The notes under the pieces were generated by a model that worked only from the letters and a program-made list of their open reading frames with translations, had not been told where the DNA came from and ran no database searches. Made by a program: the position numbers and the translations under genes. Shown piece by piece: positions 39,101 to 46,146 of a DNA stretch of 64,000 nucleotides. Location: contig NZ_CP114904.1 in assembly GCF_027497215.1 (NCBI RefSeq), forward strand, positions 1,178,001-1,242,000, given 5' to 3'. The stretch comes from Micromonospora sp. WMMD812. GTDB lineage: Bacteria; Actinomycetota; Actinomycetes; Mycobacteriales; Micromonosporaceae. The stretch's first letter is position 1, and each line of letters opens with the position of its first letter.

Positions 39101-40503
39101 CAGCTCCGGTCAAGCACCGCGAGGTGGAAGCCGTAGCCCAGGCCCCGGTTCGCCAGCTCGACGACCCGGCTGGTGAAGCCGTCCAGCAGCATCGCGAAGT
39201 CCTGCCAGCGGTCCACCACCAGGAACACGTCCGGGTACGGCCCGCCCGGCAGCTGGTGCCGCCGCGCACGCAAACTCGCCGGTGACTCCAGCTCGTGGTC
39301 ACGGAACAGCCGCTTGCGCCGCAGCACCTCGTCCTCGATCTGGGTCAGCAGCTTGCCCAGCTCTTCGACCTCGTCGTCACCCAGCACCGTCTGCACGTGC
39401 GGCAGACGCCGCATCGGTCCCAACCAGTTCCCACCCGATTCCAGGCAGTGGAACACCACTTCGTTGGCGGAGTGGGTGAGCGCGAGACCACCGATGATCG
39501 TGCGCATCAGGGTCGTCTTGCCCATCCCGGCCCGTCCCACGATGAGCAGGTGCCCCTCCGAGGACGCCAGGTCCAGCGATACCGGTTCGCCGGAGGGCTG
39601 ATCGATGCGCTCACTGCGGCCGACTGGCACCTTGAGCAGTCCCCGCTGCCGCCATTCGACCGCGCACAGCTTCACGTCGTCCACGGCCTTCAGTGGGCCG
39701 AGCAGGTCCCCCAGCCGGGGGTCCCGCTGGTCCCGCTGCCCACGCGGCCGGTGGTGCCCGTCCCGGGACAGCGCGATGTGCACCTCACTGCTCGCCCGAC
39801 CGAACTGACACGGCGACTGCTCGGTCGTACGCTTCGGTAGCTCGAGCTGCACGTACCGCCACAGGTCCTCCGGAGTGATCCGGCCCCGTCCGGTCAGGTC
39901 GGCCGCCCCGGTGCTCAGGCCCTGGATGATCGTGTCGGTGAACGCGGACCGTTGCCGCAGCGTGGCCGCGGTCGCCGGCTGACCGTCGCCGGCCCGCTCC
40001 ACCGAGTTGGTGGCGGTGATGACGTACCGGCCGTCGCCGGCCTTCAGCTCCCCGTCCAGGTTGAGCTCCGCCGGCGACTTGGACCGCTCGAACGCGCCGC
40101 TGTAGCAGCAGTCCAGCAGGATGATCGAGCTGGCCGCCGGTGACTCGTCGAGCAGCTCGTGGACGAACGACGCCGAGATGGCCGTCGACGACAGGTGCTT
40201 CGCCTCGGTGTTGGCGACCGCGAGGTAGAACCGGCCCTTGGGACCCCGACGAATCCCGTGGCCGGAGAAGTAGAGCAGGATCAGGTCTTCCGGGCCGGCG
40301 CCGCGCAGCATCATCTCCATGGAGCGCTCGACCGAACTCTTCGACTCGTTCTCCAGCAGAACTGTCCGGTCGAACGCCCCTATGTCCGCGTCTGCGAGCA
40401 GGCTCTGCAGGTCGCGGGCCTCCTCGCGTGGGGCGTAGAGGTCAGCCAGCGACTCGTCGATGTAGCGGTCGTTGGCGATGAGCAGTGCCAGTCGCTGTCC
40501 CAC
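36151..40503 (-). CDS. Caspase-like protease fused to EccC/FtsK-type ATPase modules
   Basis: The 1450-residue protein starts with a caspase-like (C14) domain (about 1-245) with catalytic His82 (LYFSGHG) and the Cys dyad candidate Cys132/Cys133 (LLDCCYSGAF). Four ATPase modules follow, with P-loops GRAGMGKT (323-330), GATGSGKS (639-646), GTALSGKS (963-970) and GDAECGKT (1249-1256). Only the second has a full Walker B (CDEF, Asp752/Glu753) and the EccC motif DFKGGATF; the others have VDRW, VDGW and VDDY. The VWLPPL segment at 893-898 is typical of the EccC D1-D2 junction. The N-terminal membrane helices of true EccC are absent, so it should be cytosolic. It is coupled to the EACC1-like gene 3 bp upstream. 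The caspase resembles the EACC1-associated type described in predicted actinobacterial conflict systems. Confidence 0.9.
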   Translation of the reverse strand: MGQRLALLIANDRYIDESLADLYAPREEARDLQSLLADADIGAFDRTVLLENESKSSVERSMEMMLRGAGPEDLILLYFSGHGIRRGPKGRFYLAVANTEAKHLSSTAISASFVHELLDESPAASSIILLDCCYSGAFERSKSPAELNLDGELKAGDGRYVITATNSVERAGDGQPATAATLRQRSAFTDTIIQGLSTGAADLTGRGRITPEDLWRYVQLELPKRTTEQSPCQFGRASSEVHIALSRDGHHRPRGQRDQRDPRLGDLLGPLKAVDDVKLCAVEWRQRGLLKVPVGRSERIDQPSGEPVSLDLASSEGHLLIVGRAGMGKTTLMRTIIGGLALTHSANEVVFHCLESGGNWLGPMRRLPHVQTVLGDDEVEELGKLLTQIEDEVLRRKRLFRDHELESPASLRARRHQLPGGPYPDVFLVVDRWQDFAMLLDGFTSRVVELANRGLGYGFHLAVLDRSWRSIPEELTELPQLRIETRLSRPADSMVDPDHAARLPLSMPGWAIHGRRMFRIALPELTVTDVDPDLESEFDEVVPDGATTMISMIAEAWGLPAPHPRAGAAHLAGATRDEALEVLGFADYHALMTFAGTTTPLGAEHLRVPIGFELGGQPVLLDLKEAAQGGVGPHGLVIGATGSGKSELLRTVVAALAARHSSEELNFVLVDFKGGATFASLDALPHTSAVITNLSDELPLVDRMRDALAGEVNRRQEVLRAAGNYVSRHDYEQARAAGKALEPMPSLLIICDEFSELLAAKPDFIDLFVMIGRLGRSLGIHLLLASQRLEEGKLRGLDTHLSYRIGLRTFSPVESRIVLGVPYAYELPNAPGHGYLKVGNSAMTRFRASHVSRPPVQDGAAPDTTPGDGWAAGTVLDVLVDRLRGRGRPAHQVWLPPLVEPPSLDDLLGPLAVHPRLGLCPASWPGRGGLSVPVGVVDRPYEQRRDPMMVELAGAGGNVVIVGTALSGKSTMLRSLMASLALTHTPREVQFFCLDFGGGALRSLERLPHMAGVAGRRDVEAVRRTVAEVVAVLDDREARFAEHGIDSVASYRRRRAAGEFADDPFGDVILVVDGWNTLRQEYEELEQTITNLASRGLGFGVHVVLTAVRWAEIRINMRDLLGTKLELRLGDPAESEIDRRSAVNVPEKSPGRGLTRDRLHFLTAISRIDGRRDIEGLSEASIALAEHVAADWPGRPAPKVRLLPRKLPLAELARSIDRPAPGLPIAVNESALAPVYLDFANEPHLTVFGDAECGKTNLLRVIARQIVDKYTPTQARLVIADYRRGLLGAVEGDHLLDYAPSSQVFSQGLSSIRAALQNRLPGPDVTTAQLRDRSWWKGPELYILVDDYDLVASGVSNPLSALHELLPQARDIGLHLIITRRVGGVARALYEPVLQRLRELDSPGLLMSGNREEGAVFGNLRPSPQPPGRGTLVRRRDGQQLIQTAWSDPN

Positions 40504-40506
40504 GGC

Positions 40507-40974
40507 TCACGCTCCCGCGCCGCCCGAGCGTGGCCGAGGAGCCGGAGGCGGGGTAGCCACCGACTCCCTGGTGGACGGCGGGAGGGCCGGCCCGGACGGG
40601 CTGGACGCCTCGATCAGCCGCGCCAACCCGGTGACGAGCGCGGGATCGTCGATCCGCGTGCTCCCGGTGATGACCAGCTCGGTGTCGCCGCGACGGATGC
40701 GAATGGACCGCGCCCTGGTGCGCTCGGCGTAGGCGATGGCGATCTGGGCGATGGCCCGCATGGTGGTGGCCGAGAAGAGGCCACCCACCGCCAGCATGCC
40801 GAGCTCCCATGCCTGCGGAGATTTGGTTCCGTGCCCCGGGTCCGCCGCGGCGACGGGCGTGACCTGTAGCCGGGTCACTACCCGGAGGTCGTCACCGAGC
40901 CCCTGCGTGAGGGCGTCGAGTCGCTCGCCGCCGATCGGTTGCTCCGGTTCGACCACCAACACCAGTTCCGGCAT
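40507..40974 (-). CDS. EACC1-like effector-associated component
   Basis: This 155-residue protein starts with a beta-rich segment (MPELVLVVEPEQP) and has a central hydrophobic, Ala/Gly-rich helix (about 57-80, LGMLAVGGLFSATTMRAIAQ). A basic and beta segment follows (RSIRIRRGDTELVITG), then a Pro-rich tail. This order matches my knowledge of the EACC1 family (effector-associated constant component 1), found beside caspases and other effectors in actinobacteria. ATG 40974 is preferred because GAAGGG sits 6 nt upstream. ATG 40980 directly abuts it. The stop is 3 bp before the caspase-EccC GTG. Confidence 0.75.
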   Translation of the reverse strand: MPELVLVVEPEQPIGGERLDALTQGLGDDLRVVTRLQVTPVAAADPGHGTKSPQAWELGMLAVGGLFSATTMRAIAQIAIAYAERTRARSIRIRRGDTELVITGSTRIDDPALVTGLARLIEASSPSGPALPPSTRESVATPPPAPRPRSGGAGA

Positions 40975-41098
40975 CGTCATCCCTTCACGTTCAGTGTCCA
41001 CATTCAACACCACCTGGTCGCGGGTGCGGCGTGACCCAGCGACCCATACGCCGCTCCGCAACCGCAAATTCGGCGCGCCGGATGTATGCAGCAGGGGG

Positions 41099-41950
41099 TT
41101 CACCGCCGTCGCCGGTATCGGGCTGGTCCTGGCCCTCGTTCGCGCCCGGTCATGAGCGACCGCGCGCGGATCGCCGCGTGATGCGGTCCGGGGCAAGGCC
41201 ACCGTGCCTCTCGTCCCGGCTCGGGCCCACGGCGGCGGCTCACCGCGGGACGAACGAGAACTGCCTGTCTGTGCCGCGGTTCAGCGGAATGCCGATCCTG
41301 ATGCGGCGAGCGGTTTCCCCGCGGCTGATGCCCAGTTCCCTGGGCGATGAGCCGTTCGGGGCGAAGGGGCACGGGGTCGTCGATGATGGCCGAGCCCTGG
41401 ACGGGCCAGGGGCATTCGGGAGGGGACGGGGCGAGCGGTTCCCAGCAGGAGTCCCACCCCAGGGCGAACCGGTTGCGCCGGGCGACCAGCGGGTCGAGAA
41501 GGATCGGATCCGGGGACCGGACCGGGACGCGATCGTAGGCGGTGACCTTGCCGGTCCGGTCGCGGCGAACGCAGGCGACCAGAAGCCAGAGGTCGAGTAG
41601 ATGGCGGTTGGCCTTGACGCGGAACGTCTCGTCGGCGAGGCCGGGATGGCAGTGGACGCAGCGGAACGCGAGCAGCGGTAGGCGCGTGCGCCGAACGGCC
41701 CAGGACACGATATGAGGACGCGTAGACATGATCTCTCTGAAGACCTGACGGAAGGCATGGGAGAAGAGCCGACGGTGACGTCGGCGACCGATGCACGGGG
41801 AAGGTGTCAGGTCTACCGAGCAGGCGGGGTCACGCGGGGTGAAGTCCTCTCCTGCCTGGACCGGCGAAGAAGATCCATTGACAAGGTGGAGCGGGACGGG
41901 CTCGCGGAACCACCCATTTACGTCCAGGTGCCGAGCAGCAAGGGGCGGGT
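41099..41950. repeat. Segmental duplication, copy A
   Basis: This block of about 0.85 kb is repeated in the same orientation at 44568-45345. Similarity begins at TTCACC...GTCGCCGGTATCGGG and continues through the broken DUF1062-like gene and its upstream region, including the shared stretch around the gene start (GAGGACGCGTAGACATG). The copies differ by many substitutions and by a deletion of about 75 bp in copy B, so the duplication is not recent. The part from 41730 to 41950 carries no gene I can support. Confidence 0.85.
41240..41729 (-). pseudogene. Frameshifted DUF1062-like gene, copy A
   Basis: From the ATG at 41729 the first frame encodes MSTRPHIV..., a CxxC-like FRCVHCH segment, KANRHLLDLWLLVACV and RNRFALGWDS, as in DUF1062 proteins. 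After PLRPERLIAQ one extra G shifts the frame. The expected C-terminus (ELGISRGETARRIRI, ending in FVPR) lies in the next frame and stops at 41240. In the shifted frame the open frame instead runs on to 41100. The same extra base occurs in copy B, so the break predates the duplication. Confidence 0.7.
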
Positions 41951-42012
41951 TCGCGCCAGGGACCCGTCCTCGCCACGCCGGCGCTCGCATCGCGGCTAGA
42001 TGAAGATGCTGC

Positions 42013-42691
42013 CTAGCTGTCGAACCAGACAACAAGCCGTACGTTGTCGTCGCCATGCCGCTCGGCAAGATCGCGTATGGTGTCCAGCAACGCACGCAGC
42101 TGCGGGTCGGCACGCAGCATGTCGCCGGGAGAAAGGCGCTTCACCCGCCACATTCGGTCAATGGCACGCCATTCAGTGCCCTCCGGGTAGCTGCTGCCCC
42201 GCGGATCAGCCTGCTCACCGGCCACCGCGCGCCAGACTCGACCCTGGTGGCCGGCCTTACCCATGAACCGCGGCCCTTGGCTCGTCAGCTCGTACTCATG
42301 GATCCGATCGTCCACACGAGGGGCTCGCGCGCTCCAATCGATGCGCGCCAGCTGCGTCCATGCCACCCAGGTGTGACCGTTCGCTGTCGGCAGGCTGGAG
42401 ACCGAGCAGTTCCGCGCTGGCGTCCTCCGGCAAGCCACGGCCGGGCCCGACAGGCTCGAACCCGGCGTAGTTGCGGACGCCGAACAGCAGCCCGAAGGCG
42501 TCGTAGTGGCGAGGTAGCGCATCCAGACTGACATCGGCCAGCCTCCAGGATGAACCCGGACCGTCCGGCCGGATCTCCACCCCACCAGCGATATCGGTAC
42601 CCAGGTCAGCCCGCCCTTGCAGCCAAGATGGCACGAACCGCGCGCAGCGTAGAGGCATCCCACAGCTCGGCCACGCGATGACCATACGCAA
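42013..42691 (-). pseudogene. Frameshifted gene of unknown function
   Basis: Two frames form one apparent protein. The upstream frame (from about 42691) contains HYDAFGLLFGVRNYAGFEPV and RGLPEDASAELL. The downstream frame (to 42013) contains GHTWVAWTQLARIDW, WRAIDRMWRVKRLSPGD and HGDDNVRLVVWFDS. I recall this order from single intact actinobacterial proteins of about 200 residues whose function is unknown. The switch falls between about 42375 and 42400. The true start is unclear (ATG 42691, 42685 or 42657). A sequencing error is the alternative explanation. Confidence 0.6.
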
Positions 42692-42710
42692 GGCCCGATC
42701 GAGCGCGCGT

Positions 42711-43172
42711 CTACCCAGAGGTCAGCTGTTGCGCCAGCCGGTCCAGGCCCCCCTTGATCAGCTGGCCGTACTCGTCGTCGCCCAGCGCGCCGATCCCCGC
42801 CTGCGCACGCCGGAGGTGCTCGCGGGCACGGTCGAGATCGCCGAGCTTGCGGTAGCACTCAGCCAGGTTGAGGTGCAACGACGGATACAAACCGGCCACC
42901 GACATCGGCACCCCCGCCTGTGCAACCCGGGCGTCGGTGAGCACGTCGGCCGCCGCCAGCGCTCGCTGATCCCAGAGCAACTCCTGGTGGACGTCGTCCT
43001 GCACGTCGGCCATCGAATGCGCGAGGACGCAAACGTGCAAAGGATCGCCTCGCTCCCCGCCGATCTCGTCCCAGATCTGTGCAAACAAGTCGCGCGCAGC
43101 CTCACGCTGGCCTTGATGATGATGCAACTGCACCCCGTGGTTGATGCGGGCCAGCGTCACGTCGGTGATCAT
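42711..43172 (-). CDS. TPR-like helical repeat protein
   Basis: From the ATG at 43172 (AGGAG upstream) this is 153 residues, all helical. At least three TPR-like hairpins are visible, the clearest being LYPSLHLNLAECYRKLGDLDRAREHLRRA. These repeats mediate protein-protein contacts. The gene lies 20 bp upstream of the frameshifted gene on the same strand. The partner is unknown. Confidence 0.75.
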   Translation of the reverse strand: MITDVTLARINHGVQLHHHQGQREAARDLFAQIWDEIGGERGDPLHVCVLAHSMADVQDDVHQELLWDQRALAAADVLTDARVAQAGVPMSVAGLYPSLHLNLAECYRKLGDLDRAREHLRRAQAGIGALGDDEYGQLIKGGLDRLAQQLTSG

Positions 43173-43241
43173 CGGCTGCTCCTGCGCGGCTCGTGTCGCG
43201 ACGACGGCATGGATCGTCCTTCTCCGCACGTCTCACCCGGG

Positions 43242-43823
43242 CTATGCGGTTTCGCGCTGGCGCGACAACGCTTTCGTCGAACCGTCGTTCATGCCGAGCT
43301 CGGCGGGATAGCTGTCGAAGCGCTTCAGGTCGAACTTGCGTACCGCCGTGGCCCACGGGTTGTGGGTGGCCATGTGGACGAGGTGCTCGAAGTGGGACAG
43401 GTACGTCTCGCCGCGCCGGGCGCGCTCGGCGAGGATGTAGGGCTCCAGGACACGCCAGGCCTGCCGGGAGCGGTAGCTGACCGTACCCATCAGGAGCCGC
43501 GGATCGACCGCCACGAAAGCCAGCATCTGGCCCAGACCGTTGTAGTACAGCGACAGCCGGACCACCTGGTGGCGGGCCTCGGCCGGCAGCGCGCTGACGC
43601 TGACATCCGGTGGTGGGTATCGGGCGGTCAGCTCGTTGAGGACGAAGTCCTCGGCGCGGAGGAACTCATCGCTGGATCGGTCTCGGGTCAGCAGCTCGAT
43701 CGCGACGAGGGTCTGGTTGGCGGTCTGCGCCGAGCGCAGTTGGCGTAACGCGAATACGACCGTCACGACAACCGCAATCGCAGAGCCGCACGCCGCCACG
43801 ACATTTGCCAGGTCGGATATCAC
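43242..43823 (-). CDS. DUF4760-like membrane-anchored protein
   Basis: This 193-residue protein has an N-terminal membrane helix (about 7-27), then RQLRSAQTANQ and a helical soluble domain (LYYNGLGQMLAFVAVDPRLL, WRVLEPYILAERARR). It shares this order with the protein at 28707-29414. It begins with GTG at 43823. It lies in the segment between the two duplicated blocks. The function of this family is unknown. Confidence 0.72.
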   Translation of the reverse strand: MISDLANVVAACGSAIAVVVTVVFALRQLRSAQTANQTLVAIELLTRDRSSDEFLRAEDFVLNELTARYPPPDVSVSALPAEARHQVVRLSLYYNGLGQMLAFVAVDPRLLMGTVSYRSRQAWRVLEPYILAERARRGETYLSHFEHLVHMATHNPWATAVRKFDLKRFDSYPAELGMNDGSTKALSRQRETA

Positions 43824-43897
43824 AAGGCCTGAGGTTAGTGGGTCGAGGCGAGCGGCGGCCGCGTCCGACAGGCCCGGCGGGTGACGCGCGGTCCATG

Positions 43898-44458
43898 TCA
43901 GTCGCGGCGTCGAGGTGCCGGCCGGTGCCCCCGGTTCGGGTCGTGCCTTCGGAGGGAGTCCTCGGTTTCGGCGGCGAGTCGTTGTAGCAGCCAGGCGGTT
44001 GCGGCCCGCACCTCGCTGGCGGCTCCGAGCGGAGTCTCGACCGGCGGACCGGTCTGGGCGTCGACCTGGTGGCCGCCACAGCCGGTGGAGTCGGAGTCAC
44101 ACCTGAGGGAGATCGTGGTGTGCACCTGCCATGGCGGTCCAGGGCGGTGGTACGGCATGCTCCCTGCCGGGGCGCACAGAACGTCCACCCAGATCCGATC
44201 TGATCCACCCTCGCCCGCCAGTACCGTGACCGGGAACTCCGGTTCGGGCCCGAGCCGCTGGTAGCGGAAGCGGTTCAGCGGAACCCCCCAGAGCTGAGCG
44301 TCGGGTCGTGCACCCAGCCTCTGCCCCAACCGGAAGAGGGCCTCGTCGGCGGCCTGCAGTACCTGACGAACGAAGTCGTGTTCCGTCCGATCTGCCGGGG
44401 TGGGGAACAGCCAACCGACCTCGCCCAGCGGCAGCGGGATGTCCCGGAAGGAGGCCAC
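43898..44458 (-). CDS. Unknown soluble protein
   Basis: This 186-residue protein has a helical stretch after DRTEHDFVRQVLQAADEALF, then beta strands (FPVTVLAGEGGSDRIWVDVL, WQVHTTISLRCDSD) and a basic C-terminal tail. Two nearby cysteines occur in RCDSDSTGCGG. No family recognised. It lies 74 bp upstream of the DUF4760-like gene on the same strand, next to duplicated block B. Confidence 0.6.
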   Translation of the reverse strand: MASFRDIPLPLGEVGWLFPTPADRTEHDFVRQVLQAADEALFRLGQRLGARPDAQLWGVPLNRFRYQRLGPEPEFPVTVLAGEGGSDRIWVDVLCAPAGSMPYHRPGPPWQVHTTISLRCDSDSTGCGGHQVDAQTGPPVETPLGAASEVRAATAWLLQRLAAETEDSLRRHDPNRGHRPAPRRRD

Positions 44459-44567
44459 GGCTCAGTCTGTGTTGCCGCACCTTCCCACGTCCACCCGCGT
44501 TGCCCCCCAACCGCTGTGACGGCATCGACGTGGAGGGCCCGGCGCAGGTGACCGCTGCGCCGGGGCG

Positions 44568-45345
44568 TTCACCTTCGTCGCCGGTATCGGGCCGGCCCTG
44601 ACGTTCGTTCGCGCCCGGTCATGAGCGACCGCGCGCGGACCGCCGCGTGCTGCAGTCCGGGACAAGGCCACCTCGCCGCTCGCTCCGGCTCCGGCCCACA
44701 GCGGCGGCTCACCGCAGGACGAACGAGAAGTCCCTGGGAGTTCCGCGGTTCAGCGGAACGCTGATCTTGATGCGGCAAGCGATTCACCCACGGCTGATGT
44801 CCAGCCCCCTGAGCGACGAGCCGTTCGGGGCGAAGGGGCGCGGGGTCGTCGACGATGACCGAGCCCGGGACGGGCCAGGGACTGTCGGAAGGGCGCGAGG
44901 CGAGCAGTTCCGAGCCGGTGTCCCACTCCAGGGCGAACCGGTTGCGCCGGGCGATCAGCGGGTCGAGAAGGATCAGATCCAGGTACCGGACCGGGACGTG
45001 ATCGTGGGCGGTGACTTCGCCGGTGCTGGCGAGGTCGGCTTGGCAGTGGACGCTGCGGAACGCGAGCAGGGGAAGGCGCGAGCGCCGAGCAGTCCAGGAC
45101 AGCACGATGTGAGGACGCGTAGACATGATCTCTCTAAGACCTGACGGAAGGCACGGGAAAGGAGCCGACGGCGACGTCGGCGACCGATGCACGGGGAAGG
45201 TGTCAGGTCTAAAGAGCAGGCGGCGTCACGCGGGGTGAGGTCCTCTCGTGCGTTGCAAGGAAGTAGATCCAGCTACAAGGTAGGGCGGGACGGGCAGCCG
45301 GACCACCCAATATCGTCCGGAGCCGAGCGCCGAGGGAAGTGAACC
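44568..45345. repeat. Segmental duplication, copy B
   Basis: Direct copy of the block at 41099-41950, starting at TTCACCTTCGTCGCCGGTATCGG. Relative to copy A it lacks about 75 bp inside the DUF1062-like gene and carries extra substitutions. The stretch 45127-45345 corresponds to the non-coding upstream part of copy A and holds no supportable gene. Together the two copies bracket 42013-44458. Confidence 0.85.
44709..45126 (-). pseudogene. Decayed DUF1062-like gene, copy B
   Basis: The ATG at 45126 begins MSTRPHIVLSW, as in copy A. The part coding for the conserved KANRHLLDLWLL region is deleted (about 25 codons). The same single-base shift after PERLVAQ is present, and the other frame, which would restore the DUF1062 end, meets a TGA after GLDISRG. 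It is more degraded than copy A. Confidence 0.7.
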
Positions 45346-45367
45346 CGGCTCTGGAAGACTGACCGGC

Positions 45368-45958
45368 ATGGCTGATCTGGGCGACCCGAAGGCTGCGCTG
45401 CACCACTACCTCCAGGCGACTCGCGATGACCTGATCTGGAAGCTCGACGGGCTGAGCGAACGCGAGGCCAGACTGCCCCGCACCGCGACCGGCAACAACC
45501 TGCTGGGTGTCCTCAAGCACTGCCTCAACGTCGAAGCCGGCTACTTCGGGCCCACGTTCGGGCGCGAGTTCCCGACACCTGAGGACCTGGTCCCCATGCA
45601 GGCGTACGAGGAGGACCCGCAGGCAGACTGGTACGCGCGGGAGGACGAGACCAAGGATGGGCTGATCGACCTGTATCGCCGTGTGGGGATGTTCGCGGAC
45701 GAGACGATCGCGCAGCTACCCCTCGACGCGCCCGGGCAGGTGCCGTGGTGGCGGCCAGGCGGGCAGGACGTGACGCTGCACAGGATCATCATCCACGTGA
45801 CCTGCGACCTCGCCCGCCACGCCGGTCACGCCGACATCATGCGCGAGCAACACGACGGAGCGGTCGGCTGGCAGCGGAAGAACACCAACATCCCCAACGA
45901 CATCGACTGGCCGGCGTACGTCACCAAGCTGACGAAGATCGCTGACCGATTCGGATAG
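45368..45958 (+). CDS. DinB-superfamily protein
   Basis: This 196-residue four-helix-bundle protein of the DinB/mycothiol-dependent type has likely metal ligands in LKHCLNVEAGYFG and in IIHVTCDLARHAGHADIMRE. Actinobacterial DinB proteins are often thiol-dependent S-transferases (mycothiol being the usual thiol), but the substrate here cannot be inferred. The start lies 23 bp after duplicated block B ends. A more distant DinB-type protein is encoded at 59579-60334. Confidence 0.88.
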   Translation: MADLGDPKAALHHYLQATRDDLIWKLDGLSEREARLPRTATGNNLLGVLKHCLNVEAGYFGPTFGREFPTPEDLVPMQAYEEDPQADWYAREDETKDGLIDLYRRVGMFADETIAQLPLDAPGQVPWWRPGGQDVTLHRIIIHVTCDLARHAGHADIMREQHDGAVGWQRKNTNIPNDIDWPAYVTKLTKIADRFG

Positions 45959-46146
45959 CCGGCTCGGTCCGTCGACACAGTCGGTGAGGTGAGCATCTGT
46001 TCGGTGCGATCGCGAGCTGGGCTCTGCCGCCCTTGGTCACATCCTGCGACGCCACGTCGGCGGCAGATCCGTGTGGGTTGCCCGGCCATGCCTCGACCTC
46101 GCGCACCTCTCGCCTGGACAACCAGGCAGCCAACCGCGGGATGCCG

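Noticed and set aside
36151..40503. Whether the fusion is a type VII secretion system proper
   Set aside because: The membrane helices of EccC and all other core secretion genes are missing here, so I do not call it a secretion system.
41100..42113. A 337-codon minus-strand frame through duplicated block A
   Set aside because: Only the part after 41729 resembles a family, and it loses that similarity after a one-base shift; the upstream half has no support.
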